Assembly (NCBI GenBank): GCA_002367635.1
Contig: DFDI01000036.1
Location: 1 to 33,176, forward strand
DNA: 33,176 nucleotides
Origin: Betaproteobacteria bacterium UBA3031
GTDB lineage: Bacteria > Pseudomonadota > Gammaproteobacteria > Burkholderiales > Eutrophovitaceae
Direction: 5' to 3'
The position numbers were made by a program, and so were the translations under genes. Below, piece by piece: positions 24,157 through 32,592 of this stretch; within the stretch, counting starts at the first letter, position 1, and the number at the start of each line of letters is the position of its first letter. The notes under the pieces are model-generated. The model was not told the DNA's origin. It searched no databases and saw only the letters and a list, made by a program, of their open reading frames with translations.

Positions 24157-24984
24157 ATGCAAAAAAACATAGTGGTAAGCTTTGTACTGATTCAATCTTT
24201 AATGTTTGGTTTTTCGGTGTTTGCGCAAGATTCTTCCGAACCGTTCGGCTCTGACGAGGAAAAGATAAAACTTAAAGAAAGTGCAGTCCAAGCAGTAGTG
24301 AGCTCACATGATCAAACCTTAATTGTAAGGGGTGGCGAGCTCATGGTTCGCCAGCAGGTTGTAAAGGCAGCTAAAAAATATGTTGTAACGTGGGGTAGGG
24401 AGCGTGGGTTTGGTAAAGAATGGTGGGAGGATAAAGTTGAATTCCAACAGGCCGTAAGCCATCTGATTTCAATAGGTGACGAAGTACTTCTGGATAAATT
24501 TAGTTCTGGAGATTGGCTTACTGATATTTGGACTGAATACATGGTCAATAACTTTACGGGCGAGCAGGCGTCATCCATCGCTGAGCATTTTAAAACTGAA
24601 GGCGGGGCGATACAAAGGCGGCTCATGGAATGGTACCTCGGCGAGACAACGCTCTTTTATTACACCTTTTCTGACCGATGGGATTACCGTCTCGAAGAGA
24701 CCCGTAAAGAGCTCGAGGCGTTACAAAAAGAAGCGCGTAAACGAATGCCGGATGAAATGATTACGTGGAAAGCTGGAGAGAAAGAAGCGTATACATTTAT
24801 AGCTTGTAGCCCGGATAATGATTTTTGTGTTGGTCCCAAATATTGGAAAATGCTGGCCATTCCGATGATGGGGGCCGTGTTTCGGTACATGGAAGACATC
24901 ACGCGAGAAATAAAATTACAAATGGAATCTGAAAGAGCCTCGATTGAAACTTTTTTTGTGGCTTTCGAGGAAAAAAACAAATAG
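24157..24984 (+). CDS. Secreted helical protein of unknown function
   Basis: A 275-residue protein I do not recognise. An export signal is clear: Lys3, the hydrophobic run IVVSFVLIQSLMFGF and a likely cleavage after VFA at residue 23. The mature part is rich in charged, helix-like segments and aromatic residues (KEWWEDKVEFQQAV, WLTDIWTEYMVNNF, RLEETRKELEALQKEARKR). The stretch AEHFKTEGGAIQRRLMEWYLG recalls the tail regions of DUF2059-type secreted proteins, but this is weak. Two cysteines in ACSPDNDFCVG could form a disulfide. A good AGGGGG ribosome site lies 9 bases before the ATG at 24157; the GTG one codon earlier is an alternative. The GNAT gene begins 9 bases after the stop. Confidence 0.75.
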   Translation: MQKNIVVSFVLIQSLMFGFSVFAQDSSEPFGSDEEKIKLKESAVQAVVSSHDQTLIVRGGELMVRQQVVKAAKKYVVTWGRERGFGKEWWEDKVEFQQAVSHLISIGDEVLLDKFSSGDWLTDIWTEYMVNNFTGEQASSIAEHFKTEGGAIQRRLMEWYLGETTLFYYTFSDRWDYRLEETRKELEALQKEARKRMPDEMITWKAGEKEAYTFIACSPDNDFCVGPKYWKMLAIPMMGAVFRYMEDITREIKLQMESERASIETFFVAFEEKNK

Positions 24985-24993
24985 ACCTAATGT

Positions 24994-25506
24994 ATGGTTA
25001 AAATCCGAGAGGCTTCGATTGATGATTGCAGCATAATTGCGGCAATCCATGCTCAAAGTTGGCAACGTGCTTACAGAGGGATATTGAGCGATCAGTATCT
25101 AGATCATGAGGTGGGGTCGGACCGTTTGCAGATATGGACGGACCGATTCGCTAATCCAAGTGCAAATCAACGCATCTTATGCTTAGAGAGTGCGCACGAG
25201 ATAGTGGGGTTCGTGTGTGCTTATTTTTCCGAGGATGGGGCGTTCGGAACTTTTATAGATAATTTGCACGTCAGTCATGCGGTGAAGCGCTGCGGTTATG
25301 GGGCTCGAATGGTGAAGCGCATTGCCGATCTTAGTCGGGCGCAATTTGATGAATCACGTGTGTATCTATGGGTGCTAGCGGATAACCAGCCTGCTGTTTC
25401 ATTCTATGAACGTATTGGGGGGAGGCGCTACGAGGCGCGGATGTGGGACTCTCCCGATGGCGGAAAATATTTAAAGTATCGATATGTCTGGGGCCCTGAG
25501 CGGTAA
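24994..25506 (+). CDS. GNAT-family N-acetyltransferase
   Basis: A 170-residue acyltransferase using acetyl-CoA. The fold starts with VKIREASIDDCSIIAAIHAQSW, then YRGILSDQYL; the core strand is GTFIDNLHVSHAVKR and the acetyl-CoA loop is RCGYGARMV (a Q/R-x-x-G-x-G/A pattern). NQPAVSFYERIGGRR is the usual motif B. The pattern RAYRGIL...L resembles the RimI/PhnO-like group that includes aminoglycoside and phosphinothricin acetyltransferases, but the substrate cannot be told. It follows the unknown secreted protein gene by 9 bases without a strong ribosome site, so coupled translation is likely. Confidence 0.87.
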   Translation: MVKIREASIDDCSIIAAIHAQSWQRAYRGILSDQYLDHEVGSDRLQIWTDRFANPSANQRILCLESAHEIVGFVCAYFSEDGAFGTFIDNLHVSHAVKRCGYGARMVKRIADLSRAQFDESRVYLWVLADNQPAVSFYERIGGRRYEARMWDSPDGGKYLKYRYVWGPER

Positions 25507-25579
25507 CTGTTTGTTGCTAACCAAAGAGACCTGAGTGCTCGTCATAACGAGGTATTGAGCGCCCGGATCTTCCCCGCAT

Positions 25580-25756
25580 TTAGCAACATCGAGTCACGCC
25601 AGTCCATTTATTTTTTTGCCAATATTTAAAATACTCGGCACGATTCATGGGTTCGGACTTGCTATGGTTGAGCTGATGATGAACGCAATAACGTTCGTAC
25701 GCATCATCTCCAGAAGCTTGCCGAATGTATGCCCATAACTTTTTAAGTATGTTCAT
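25580..25756 (-). CDS. YbdD/YjiX family small protein (DUF466)
   Basis: A 58-residue gene too short for many gene finders. It starts with ATG 17 bases after the cstA stop and reads MNILKKLWAYIRQASGDDAY, then ERY, a His-rich turn VHHQLNHS, an aromatic helix RAEYFKYWQKN and the end KWTGVTRCC. This is the DUF466 signature: an L-x-x-x-x-R-x-x-S-G-D-D-A-Y-E-R-Y start and a terminal R-C-C. In E. coli and many others the same small protein follows the pyruvate transporters CstA (as YbdD) and BtsT (as YjiX). The conserved position, spacing and terminal cysteine pair make the call strong although the length is minimal. It is expected to assist the transporter; how is not visible here. Confidence 0.93.
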   Translation of the reverse strand: MNILKKLWAYIRQASGDDAYERYCVHHQLNHSKSEPMNRAEYFKYWQKNKWTGVTRCC

Positions 25757-25773
25757 TAAGTTATCCGTAATTT

Positions 25774-27858
25774 TTAGTGTAATCCCGTGGCCACTGATGA
25801 CGCGTTCGGGTTCGATCGTGTGTAAGGAGTTTCTGAAAGGGGGAGCACTTCCCCTCCATTGAGAAACTTGAAGCTCATCCTGAGCATATCAATGATCACA
25901 ATCCATAAAATGACTGCGAAGAGAATTGCTAATACCGCATCAATGCGTTTTGCAAAGATTAACTGGGGGGCGACTGCTGCAACTTCTGGACTTAGCGCTC
26001 CAGTAGCAAGCTTTTCAGCCATATCTGAAGCTCCGGACAGGAACCCTACCGCAGGGTTAGAGCTGAACACTTTTTCCCATCCGGCCCATGTGCATATGAA
26101 TGTGAGCCAAGCAAGAGGTAAGCCCGTGACCCATGCATACCACACCTTACCCATTTTGATGATGATGCTCGTAGCAACACATAGAGCAATCCCTGCTAAA
26201 AGTTGATTTGAAATGCCAAACAGAGGCCAAAGTATATTAATACCTCCGTGTGGGTCCTTCACGCCTTGCCATAAAAAATAACCCCATGCTGAGACAAATA
26301 TAGCGCTGGCGAGGATGGTCATCGGATACGACGAAACATTTCCAAATGGTTTCCAGATGTGTTTTCCAAAATCTTGGAGCATAAATCGACCAACACGCGT
26401 TCCCGCGTCCAATGTGGTGAGGATAAACAGTACCTCGAACATGATGGCGAAGTGGTACCACACAGCGAGAGCTGAGCCACCAAAAGTTCCCGAGAAAATG
26501 GTTGCCATACCCACCGCGAGTGATGGCGCACCACCAGTGCGAGCAAGCAAGGTGTCTTCACCCATTGCCGCGGCTAGAGATGCCATTTCCTCAACAGTCA
26601 CTGGGAAGCCCCAAGAGGAGATGGTTGCCACGGCCTCGGCAGCAGTGCTGCCTACAACGCCTGCGGGACTATTGATCGCGAAGAAGACCCCAGGCTCTAA
26701 GACGCAAGCTGCGACGACCGCCATGATAGCTACAAACGACTCGAGTGCCATTGATCCGTACCCAATCATTCGAATATCACGCTCATTGGTTAGCAACTTG
26801 GGTGTGGTTCCTGAAGATACCAGTGAGTGGAATCCAGAAATGGCTCCACACGCAATCGTGATGAACACAAATGGGAACAAATCACCTTTAAAAATAGGTC
26901 CCATGCCGTTTTCCGCAAACTGTGTGAGGTGAGGCATCTTGATTTCAGGAGCGAGCACAACAATTGAGATCGCGAGAAGAAATACAACGCCAAGTTTAAG
27001 GAATGTCGATAAATAGTCTCGGGGCGCTAACAAAAGCCAAATGGGTAGAACAGCCGCGCTGAATCCGTAAATGATCACGAACCATGCTGTTTGTTCGCTG
27101 CTCCATTGAAATAAACCACGGATAGATTCATTCGCATCTATCAATCCTCCGCCTAAGACGCATGCAAAAAGTAGGGCGATTCCAATAAGCGTGCCCTCTA
27201 GTATGCGCCCCGGACGAATTCCTTTCATATAAATACCGACTAACATTGCAACTGGAATTGTGCCAAGCACAGTTGCGGTTGCCCAGGGGCTATGAGCCAT
27301 TGCCTTCACGATCACCAGACCCAGAACGGCAATCAGGATGATCATAATCATCATGGTTCCTAGTAATGCTGCCCAACCTCCAATCGGCCCAAGTTCATCT
27401 CTAGCCATTTGGCCTAACGAGCGGCCATCTCGTCTCGTCGAGCAAAAGAGGATGATCATGTCTTGTACACAGCCTCCAAGGACTGCGCCAACAAGAATCC
27501 AGATCGTTCCTGGGAGATAACCAAATTGCATAGCAAGTGTGGGTCCGATGAGTGGCCCTGGCCCAGAGATGGCTGCAAAGTGATGTCCGAAAACAACCCA
27601 CTTGTTGGTAGGAATAAAATCTCGCCCGTTACTCAATCTTTCAGCCGGCGTTGCGCGCGTTTCGTCAAGGACGAGAACTTTTGCACAAATCCATGCGCTA
27701 TAAAATCGAAATCCGACTAGATAAGTACAAATAGCGGCAACGACGAACCAGATCGCATTGATCGATTCCCCACGAGTAATTGCTATGCCACCGACGGCAC
27801 TCGCGCCCAGGACTGTGATTCCTAACCAAATGAATTTACTAAGTAGGCTTTTTGGCAT
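25774..27858 (-). CDS. cstA: CstA-family carbon starvation/pyruvate transporter
   Basis: A large inner-membrane transporter of 694 residues with 16 or more hydrophobic helices. It belongs to the CstA family, whose E. coli members take up pyruvate (CstA, BtsT) and were linked to peptide use in starvation. Family stretches are ATPAERLSNGRDFIPTNKWV, FGHHFAAISGPGPLIGPTLA and GAISGFHSLVSSGTTPK. The start is an ATG preceded by a strong AGGGGAG. The ybdD-like gene follows directly and the pair probably forms one unit. Which of the two E. coli paralogues it matches in function cannot be told. It is divergent from glyA, with 161 bases between the starts. Confidence 0.95.
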   Translation of the reverse strand: MPKSLLSKFIWLGITVLGASAVGGIAITRGESINAIWFVVAAICTYLVGFRFYSAWICAKVLVLDETRATPAERLSNGRDFIPTNKWVVFGHHFAAISGPGPLIGPTLAMQFGYLPGTIWILVGAVLGGCVQDMIILFCSTRRDGRSLGQMARDELGPIGGWAALLGTMMIMIILIAVLGLVIVKAMAHSPWATATVLGTIPVAMLVGIYMKGIRPGRILEGTLIGIALLFACVLGGGLIDANESIRGLFQWSSEQTAWFVIIYGFSAAVLPIWLLLAPRDYLSTFLKLGVVFLLAISIVVLAPEIKMPHLTQFAENGMGPIFKGDLFPFVFITIACGAISGFHSLVSSGTTPKLLTNERDIRMIGYGSMALESFVAIMAVVAACVLEPGVFFAINSPAGVVGSTAAEAVATISSWGFPVTVEEMASLAAAMGEDTLLARTGGAPSLAVGMATIFSGTFGGSALAVWYHFAIMFEVLFILTTLDAGTRVGRFMLQDFGKHIWKPFGNVSSYPMTILASAIFVSAWGYFLWQGVKDPHGGINILWPLFGISNQLLAGIALCVATSIIIKMGKVWYAWVTGLPLAWLTFICTWAGWEKVFSSNPAVGFLSGASDMAEKLATGALSPEVAAVAPQLIFAKRIDAVLAILFAVILWIVIIDMLRMSFKFLNGGEVLPLSETPYTRSNPNASSVATGLH

Positions 27859-28019
27859 GCCTTTATCTCCCCTGAATATTTTTAATTATGATCGTTCGGC
27901 AGATTACTTTGAATCTTTAGCTTCAAGAGCTATTCTGACAGATTCAATGAATTTATGAATGCTGCGGCGCGCAATGATAAAATTGCCGGTCTTGTATATT
28001 AAATGGTGGTTAAAACCGT

Positions 28020-29264
28020 ATGTTCAGCTATAAAGATCGTATTCAAAATAGTGATCCGGAGCTTTGGGGGGCGATGAGCTCTGAGTTTCAAAGGCAAGAA
28101 GATCATGTGGAGCTGATTGCGTCTGAAAATTACACCAGCCCAGCAGTATTAGAAGCTCAGGGGTCTTTGTTGACCAATAAATATGCTGAGGGCTACCCCG
28201 GCAAACGTTATTACGGCGGGTGTGAGTTCGTTGATCAGGTTGAGATGTTGGCGATTAGTCGGGCTAAAGAATTGTTTGGTGCGGTTGCGGTAAACGTACA
28301 ACCACACTCGGGCAGCCAGGCGAATGCTGCAGTTTATATGTCTGTCCTTAAGCCAGGTGATACTGTGCTTGGTATGTCTCTAGCGGACGGAGGCCACCTT
28401 ACCCATGGTTCACCTGTAAATTTTAGCGGTAAGATTTATAACTTCGTGAGTTACGGTCTGGATCAAGATGAGATTATTAATTACTCCGAAATTGAGGAGC
28501 TAGCCCATAAACATAAGCCTAAAATGATTGTTGCAGGCGCCTCTGCCTATTCATTGTTTATTGATTGGGCTCGAATTGCTGAAGTGGCGAAAGCCATTGG
28601 CGCCTATTTTTTGGTTGATATGGCGCATTATGCCGGTCTGGTGGCTGCAGGTGTTTATCCTTCCCCGGTAGGTATTGCAGATTTTGTCACTACCACGACC
28701 CACAAAACATTAAGAGGCCCCAGAGGTGGTTTGATCTTGTCAAGTTCAGAACATGAAAAACGCGTGAATTCGTCGATTTTTCCGGGGAACCAGGGAGGGC
28801 CTTTGATGCACGTTATTGCTGGGAAAGCTGTCGCGTTTAAAGAGGCTCTGACTCCCGAGTTTGTGGTCTATCAGAAGCAGGTGATCATCAATGCGAAGGC
28901 CATGGTGAAAGTTCTGTCTGAACGAGGTTTGAGGATTGTTTCTGGGGGCACTGATAGCCACTTATTTTTAGTTGATTTACGTGGGAAAAAAATTACAGGT
29001 AAAGAGGCCGAGAGCGTACTTGGAGCTGCACATATTACGGTCAATAAAAACGCAATACCGAATGATCCAGAATCTCCTTTTGTTACGAGTGGTATCCGTA
29101 TTGGTTCCCCTGCTTTAACTACTAGAGGTTTTGGTTATGAAGAGGCATGTCAAACGGCGAATTTGATTGCAGATGTCCTGGATCAACCGCATGATACTTC
29201 GGTGGTGGCTAAAGCGAGAGATGCTATTAAGGAGCTATGTAAACGGCATCCTGTGTACGGGTGA
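28020..29264 (+). CDS. glyA: Serine hydroxymethyltransferase
   Basis: A PLP enzyme that makes glycine and 5,10-methylene-tetrahydrofolate from serine. The PLP lysine is Lys229 in TTTTHKTLRGPRGG, the same number as in E. coli. Also visible are ELIASENYTS, AEGYPGKRYYGG, VQPHSGSQANAAVY and the VDMAHYAGL stretch with the cofactor Asp200. The 414 residues are normal. It heads a run of genes, nrdR and the riboflavin genes, in an order common in Betaproteobacteria. The gap to nrdR is 31 bases without a terminator, so read-through is likely. I saw no glycine or other riboswitch in the 161 bases upstream. Confidence 0.97.
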   Translation: MFSYKDRIQNSDPELWGAMSSEFQRQEDHVELIASENYTSPAVLEAQGSLLTNKYAEGYPGKRYYGGCEFVDQVEMLAISRAKELFGAVAVNVQPHSGSQANAAVYMSVLKPGDTVLGMSLADGGHLTHGSPVNFSGKIYNFVSYGLDQDEIINYSEIEELAHKHKPKMIVAGASAYSLFIDWARIAEVAKAIGAYFLVDMAHYAGLVAAGVYPSPVGIADFVTTTTHKTLRGPRGGLILSSSEHEKRVNSSIFPGNQGGPLMHVIAGKAVAFKEALTPEFVVYQKQVIINAKAMVKVLSERGLRIVSGGTDSHLFLVDLRGKKITGKEAESVLGAAHITVNKNAIPNDPESPFVTSGIRIGSPALTTRGFGYEEACQTANLIADVLDQPHDTSVVAKARDAIKELCKRHPVYG

Positions 29265-29295
29265 TGAACGATTCACTTTCTGACGGAACCAAGAT

Positions 29296-29748
29296 ATGAA
29301 ATGTCCGTTTTGCAGTTATGAAGATACTCAAGTTGTGGATTCAAGGGTTTCTGAAAGTGGCGATAGTATTCGTCGCCGCAGACGGTGTGTCGCGTGTGAT
29401 AAGCGCTTTACTACCTATGAAGTGGTTGAGTTACGCATGCCTCAACTGGTTAAATCTAATGGCAGCCGAGAGGAGTTTGATGAAAATAAAATCCGAACTG
29501 GCTTTTCGCGTGCGCTCCATAGGCGACCGGTACCTGCTAATTTAGTTGAAGATGCGATAAATCGGATTATCCAAACAACGTTATCGTTCGGAGAACGCGA
29601 GATTGAGTCACGCAGAATAGGTGAATTGGTGATGGAAGAGTTACGCAAATTGGATAAAGTTGCTTATATCCGCTTTGCTTCGGTCTATCGAAACTTCCAA
29701 GATGAAGAGGATTTTCGAGACGTCCTCGAGGAAGTGCAAAAATCGTGA
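29296..29748 (+). CDS. nrdR: Transcriptional repressor NrdR
   Basis: A 150-residue repressor of ribonucleotide reductase genes that senses dATP/ATP. The zinc ribbon has Cys3, Cys6, Cys31 and Cys34 (MKCPFC, RRRRRCVAC), with DSRVSESGDSIRRRRR between. The ATP-cone fills about residues 46-136 (VKSNGSREEFDENKIRTGF, YIRFASVYRNF). The length is standard. No nrd genes are in the window, so its targets lie elsewhere. The stop overlaps the GTG start of ribD by 4 bases. Confidence 0.97.
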   Translation: MKCPFCSYEDTQVVDSRVSESGDSIRRRRRCVACDKRFTTYEVVELRMPQLVKSNGSREEFDENKIRTGFSRALHRRPVPANLVEDAINRIIQTTLSFGEREIESRRIGELVMEELRKLDKVAYIRFASVYRNFQDEEDFRDVLEEVQKS

Positions 29749-30842
29749 GTGTGGTTGTAAACAATGCGCATGACGATGAGTATTTCATGGCTAAGGCTCT
29801 TCAATTAGCGGCTCGAGGCCTGAACTCGACGGCACCTAACCCAAGAGTGGGTTGTGTGATCGTTAAGAATGAACGTATCGTTGGTGAAGGATGGCATGTT
29901 TCGTCTGGAGAGGCGCACGCGGAGGTCTTAGCAATGAAACAGGCTGATTCCGATACTGCAGGCGCAACGCTTTATGTCAATCTAGAGCCCTGCGCTCATC
30001 AGGGGCGAACACCTCCTTGTGTTGACGCCATCATTAAGGCGGGCATAAATCGAGTTGTTTTGAGTTCGAGGGATCCTAACCCATTGGTTAATGGAAAGGG
30101 GATCGAGCGACTCAAGGAGAACGGTATTACAGTGTTAGAGGGTTTGCTCGCTCAGGAATCGATAGAGTTAAATATCGGTTTTTTTAAAAGAATGGAATCC
30201 GGCAAGCCTTGGGTTCGTGTCAAAGTCGCGGCTGGACTTGATGGGAAAACTGCGTTAGACAATGGGAAGAGTCAGTGGATTACGTCAGAGGTAGCAAGAG
30301 AGGATGCTCATCGGTGGAGAGCTCGTTCCTGTGCCGTGCTCACTGGAGTGGGTACCGTCGTAGAGGATGACCCCAGACTCACCGTCCGCCATATTGAAAC
30401 GAGTCGACAACCTCAAAAAGTGGTGGTGGACAGTCAATTACGCAGCCCCCTGAGTGCCAATCTTTTTAAAACGCCTGGAGTAACCATTGCGACTGCGGTC
30501 ACAAATAAGGAGCAGCTAAGTCCTTTTATTGATAAAGGCGTTAACGTATTGGTGTTACCCGACTCGGATGGTCGCGTTGATTTAGCGGCGCTCTTAATTG
30601 AGTTGGCCGATAAGCATATGAATGAGGTTTTAGTGGAGGCGGGTATTAACTTACATAGCGCATTACTGCGCAGAAATTTAATTGATGAGATGATCATTTA
30701 CTATGCACCGAAGTTTTTGGGTGCCCAAGGCAGAGGAATGCTCTTTCTTGATGAGCTAGAAAAGATGGATGACGTCGCAGAGAGAGAGATCATTGATATT
30801 AAAAAGTTAGGTAAGGATTTTAGAGTTACGGTTAGATTTTAA
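29745..30842 (+). CDS. ribD: Bifunctional riboflavin deaminase/reductase
   Basis: Two steps of riboflavin synthesis: deamination of the 2,5-diaminopyrimidine and reduction of the ribosyl side chain with NADPH. The zinc deaminase domain (about residues 11-145) has His58-Ala-Glu60 (HAEVLAM) and Cys83 and Cys92 (EPCAHQGRTPPC). The reductase domain (about 150-365) has RVKVAAGLDGKTA, SQWITSEVAREDAHRWRA and TGVGTVVEDDPRLT. The GTG start overlaps the nrdR stop. A second GTG two codons later is possible. ribE begins 2 bases after the stop. Confidence 0.95.
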   Translation: MSVVVNNAHDDEYFMAKALQLAARGLNSTAPNPRVGCVIVKNERIVGEGWHVSSGEAHAEVLAMKQADSDTAGATLYVNLEPCAHQGRTPPCVDAIIKAGINRVVLSSRDPNPLVNGKGIERLKENGITVLEGLLAQESIELNIGFFKRMESGKPWVRVKVAAGLDGKTALDNGKSQWITSEVAREDAHRWRARSCAVLTGVGTVVEDDPRLTVRHIETSRQPQKVVVDSQLRSPLSANLFKTPGVTIATAVTNKEQLSPFIDKGVNVLVLPDSDGRVDLAALLIELADKHMNEVLVEAGINLHSALLRRNLIDEMIIYYAPKFLGAQGRGMLFLDELEKMDDVAEREIIDIKKLGKDFRVTVRF

Positions 30843-30844
30843 TT

Positions 30845-31441
30845 ATGTTTACAGGAATTGTTGAGTGCACAGGTGTTGTGAAGCGTTGCGAAACCGTTGG
30901 GGCGGCCGCAAGTTTGGTGGTGTCTAGCGACCTTTTTAAGATGGATGGCGTTGCTATTGGTGACAGTATCGCGGTTAACGGCGTGTGTTTGACCGTCGTT
31001 GGCTTAAGTGGAAACTCGCTTGAGTTCGATGTGTCGCCAGAGACGCTAAAACTGGTTACCGGTTTTGTAGTGGGTGCTGTCGTTAATTTAGAGCGTGCCA
31101 TGACACTAAACTCATTGATTGGTGGGCACTTAGTAAGTGGACACGTTGATGGGACTGGAAAGATTGAGGCTGTTGATGAAAAAGATGGGAATTGGGAGAT
31201 AACTGTTACAGTTCCGTCGGCATTAAACAGGTATCTAGTCAAAAAAGGATCCATAACAGTAAATGGTGTGAGTTTGACCGTGAATGAAGATAAAAAAGAT
31301 AAAGTTCTGATTAATCTTGTGCCTCACACGATCAACATGACCAATTTAAAACTTATTAAGCCCGGTACTTATGTCAATTTAGAGGTTGATATGTTGGCGC
31401 GTTACGCGGAGAAGCTCTTAACTAATTCTGACTCAATATGA
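30845..31441 (+). CDS. ribE: Riboflavin synthase, alpha chain
   Basis: Dismutates two molecules of 6,7-dimethyl-8-ribityllumazine to riboflavin, the last step of the pathway. It has the two tandem lumazine-binding barrels: MFTGIVECTGVV...INGVCLTV-like AVNGVCLTVV in the first and the second repeat from GGHLVSGHVDGTG with TVNGVSLTVN. The 198 residues fit. The stop overlaps the start of the next gene (ATGA), implying coupled translation. The gene is called ribC or ribE depending on the species. Confidence 0.96.
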   Translation: MFTGIVECTGVVKRCETVGAAASLVVSSDLFKMDGVAIGDSIAVNGVCLTVVGLSGNSLEFDVSPETLKLVTGFVVGAVVNLERAMTLNSLIGGHLVSGHVDGTGKIEAVDEKDGNWEITVTVPSALNRYLVKKGSITVNGVSLTVNEDKKDKVLINLVPHTINMTNLKLIKPGTYVNLEVDMLARYAEKLLTNSDSI

Positions 31442-32535
31442 CATCTGACATTAGCTCAATACCCGACATCATTGATGATTTAAAAAACGGCAAGATGGTT
31501 ATTCTCGTCGATGAGGAAGATCGAGAAAACGAGGGAGACCTTGTCATGGCCGCGGAGCATGTGACTGCTGAAGCCGTAAATTTTATGGCCACATTTGGCA
31601 GGGGACTTATTTGTTTGACCCTAACTGAGGAAAAGTGTCGGAAGTTAAATTTAATGCCTATGGTGGGCTCCAACGGTTCCCGTATGGCCACAAATTTTAC
31701 TGCTTCTATTGAAGCAGCAGAGGGTGTCACGACTGGAATTTCTGCCGCGGATAGGGCACGGACAATTAAGGTGGCCTCTTCTCCTGATGCATCTCCGATG
31801 GATATCGTACAGCCAGGGCATATTTTTCCTTTGAAGGCGGAGAAGGGGGGGGTCCTTGTGAGAGCCGGGCATACTGAGGCTGGCTGCGATTTGGCTTTCA
31901 TGGCAGGATTGCAACCATCGGCTGTGATTTGCGAGATATTAAAAGAAAATGGAGAAATGGCTCGACTGCCTGATCTTGTAACATTTAGTTGTCACCACAA
32001 TCTTAAAATCGGTACGATTGCCGATTTAATTGCTTATCGAGGCCAGCATGAATCGCTGGTGGAGCGTGTATTGGAGCGATCTATTGATACGGTTGCGGGA
32101 CCTTTTCAATTGGTTGCTTATCGTGATCGTATTTCAAAAGAAGTACATCTGGCACTTGTTAAGGGAACATTTGAATCTTCTGAGGTGGTCTTGGTTCGGG
32201 TGCATGAGCCTTTGTCCATAGCTGATCTTCTTGATAAGAATAGCCGCATACACTCATGGCACTTTGATGACGCTTTGGCCACTATCAATCGAGCGGGTAA
32301 AGGTGTATTGATACTCATCCACCGCACTGAGGATGGAGATTCGTTGTTGCGACATTTGCAACCAGCCCAGGAGTTGCCCCAAAAAATGGACCTTCGTAAC
32401 TATGGGATTGGCGCTCAAATTTTAAAAGATCTTGGTGTTGCTCGTATGAGGTTGATGGCTACACCAAGGCGAATGCCCAGTATGACTGGCTTTGATCTAG
32501 AGACTGTTGGCTATCAGGAAAAACCATCCGATTAA
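31438..32535 (+). CDS. ribB: DHBP synthase with degenerate GTP cyclohydrolase II domain (RibBX type)
   Basis: Makes 3,4-dihydroxy-2-butanone 4-phosphate from ribulose 5-phosphate. The RibB domain (residues 1-200) is intact: VDEEDRENEGDLVMAAEH binds metal and substrate, and GHTEAGCDLAFMAG holds the catalytic His. The second domain (about 205-360) has the size and place of GTP cyclohydrolase II but lacks its zinc cysteines and the R-x-H-S-E-C-L-T-G-D loop; instead there is VRVHEPLSIADLLDKNS. The arginine-rich 'HRQEGRGIG' loop is also gone (HRTEDGDSL). It therefore matches the RibBX variant known in Proteobacteria and should not have cyclohydrolase activity. Databases often label such proteins RibBA. 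A separate ribA is expected elsewhere in the genome. Confidence 0.93.
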   Translation: MTSDISSIPDIIDDLKNGKMVILVDEEDRENEGDLVMAAEHVTAEAVNFMATFGRGLICLTLTEEKCRKLNLMPMVGSNGSRMATNFTASIEAAEGVTTGISAADRARTIKVASSPDASPMDIVQPGHIFPLKAEKGGVLVRAGHTEAGCDLAFMAGLQPSAVICEILKENGEMARLPDLVTFSCHHNLKIGTIADLIAYRGQHESLVERVLERSIDTVAGPFQLVAYRDRISKEVHLALVKGTFESSEVVLVRVHEPLSIADLLDKNSRIHSWHFDDALATINRAGKGVLILIHRTEDGDSLLRHLQPAQELPQKMDLRNYGIGAQILKDLGVARMRLMATPRRMPSMTGFDLETVGYQEKPSD

Positions 32536-32555
32536 GGTATTTGGTAAATATTGAC

Positions 32556-32572
32556 TCCTGGTGGTTCCAGGA
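32556..32572 (+). promoter_or_regulatory. Small hairpin upstream of the ribH ribosome site
   Basis: In the 57-base gap between ribB and ribH, TCCTGG (32556-32561) pairs with CCAGGA (32567-32572) around a 5-base loop, ending 6 bases before the ribH Shine-Dalgarno site. No T-tract follows, so it is not a terminator. It may mark RNA processing or tune ribH translation; no FMN riboswitch features are present. Confidence 0.35.
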
Positions 32573-32578
32573 AATAAT

Positions 32579-32584
32579 AAGGAG
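32579..32584 (+). promoter_or_regulatory. Ribosome binding site fixing the ribH TTG start
   Basis: AAGGAG lies 8 bases before the TTG at 32593. No ATG or GTG in frame lies at a fitting distance, so this site decides the start. Confidence 0.75.
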
Positions 32585-32592
32585 CAAGAGAG

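Noticed and set aside
25541..25554. Small inverted repeat CTCGT/ACGAG after the GNAT gene
   Set aside because: A 5-bp stem without a T-tract is too weak to call a terminator.
26315..26932. A 205-codon open frame opposite cstA
   Set aside because: The sequence is a low-complexity mirror of membrane-helix codons; cstA is certain on the other strand.
29265..29745. FMN riboswitch for the riboflavin genes
   Set aside because: ribD, ribE and ribB overlap or touch their upstream neighbours, and the ribB-ribH gap is too short for the conserved FMN element.
31422..31901. A 159-codon open frame opposite the ribB domain
   Set aside because: It runs across the most conserved part of RibB and resembles no known protein.
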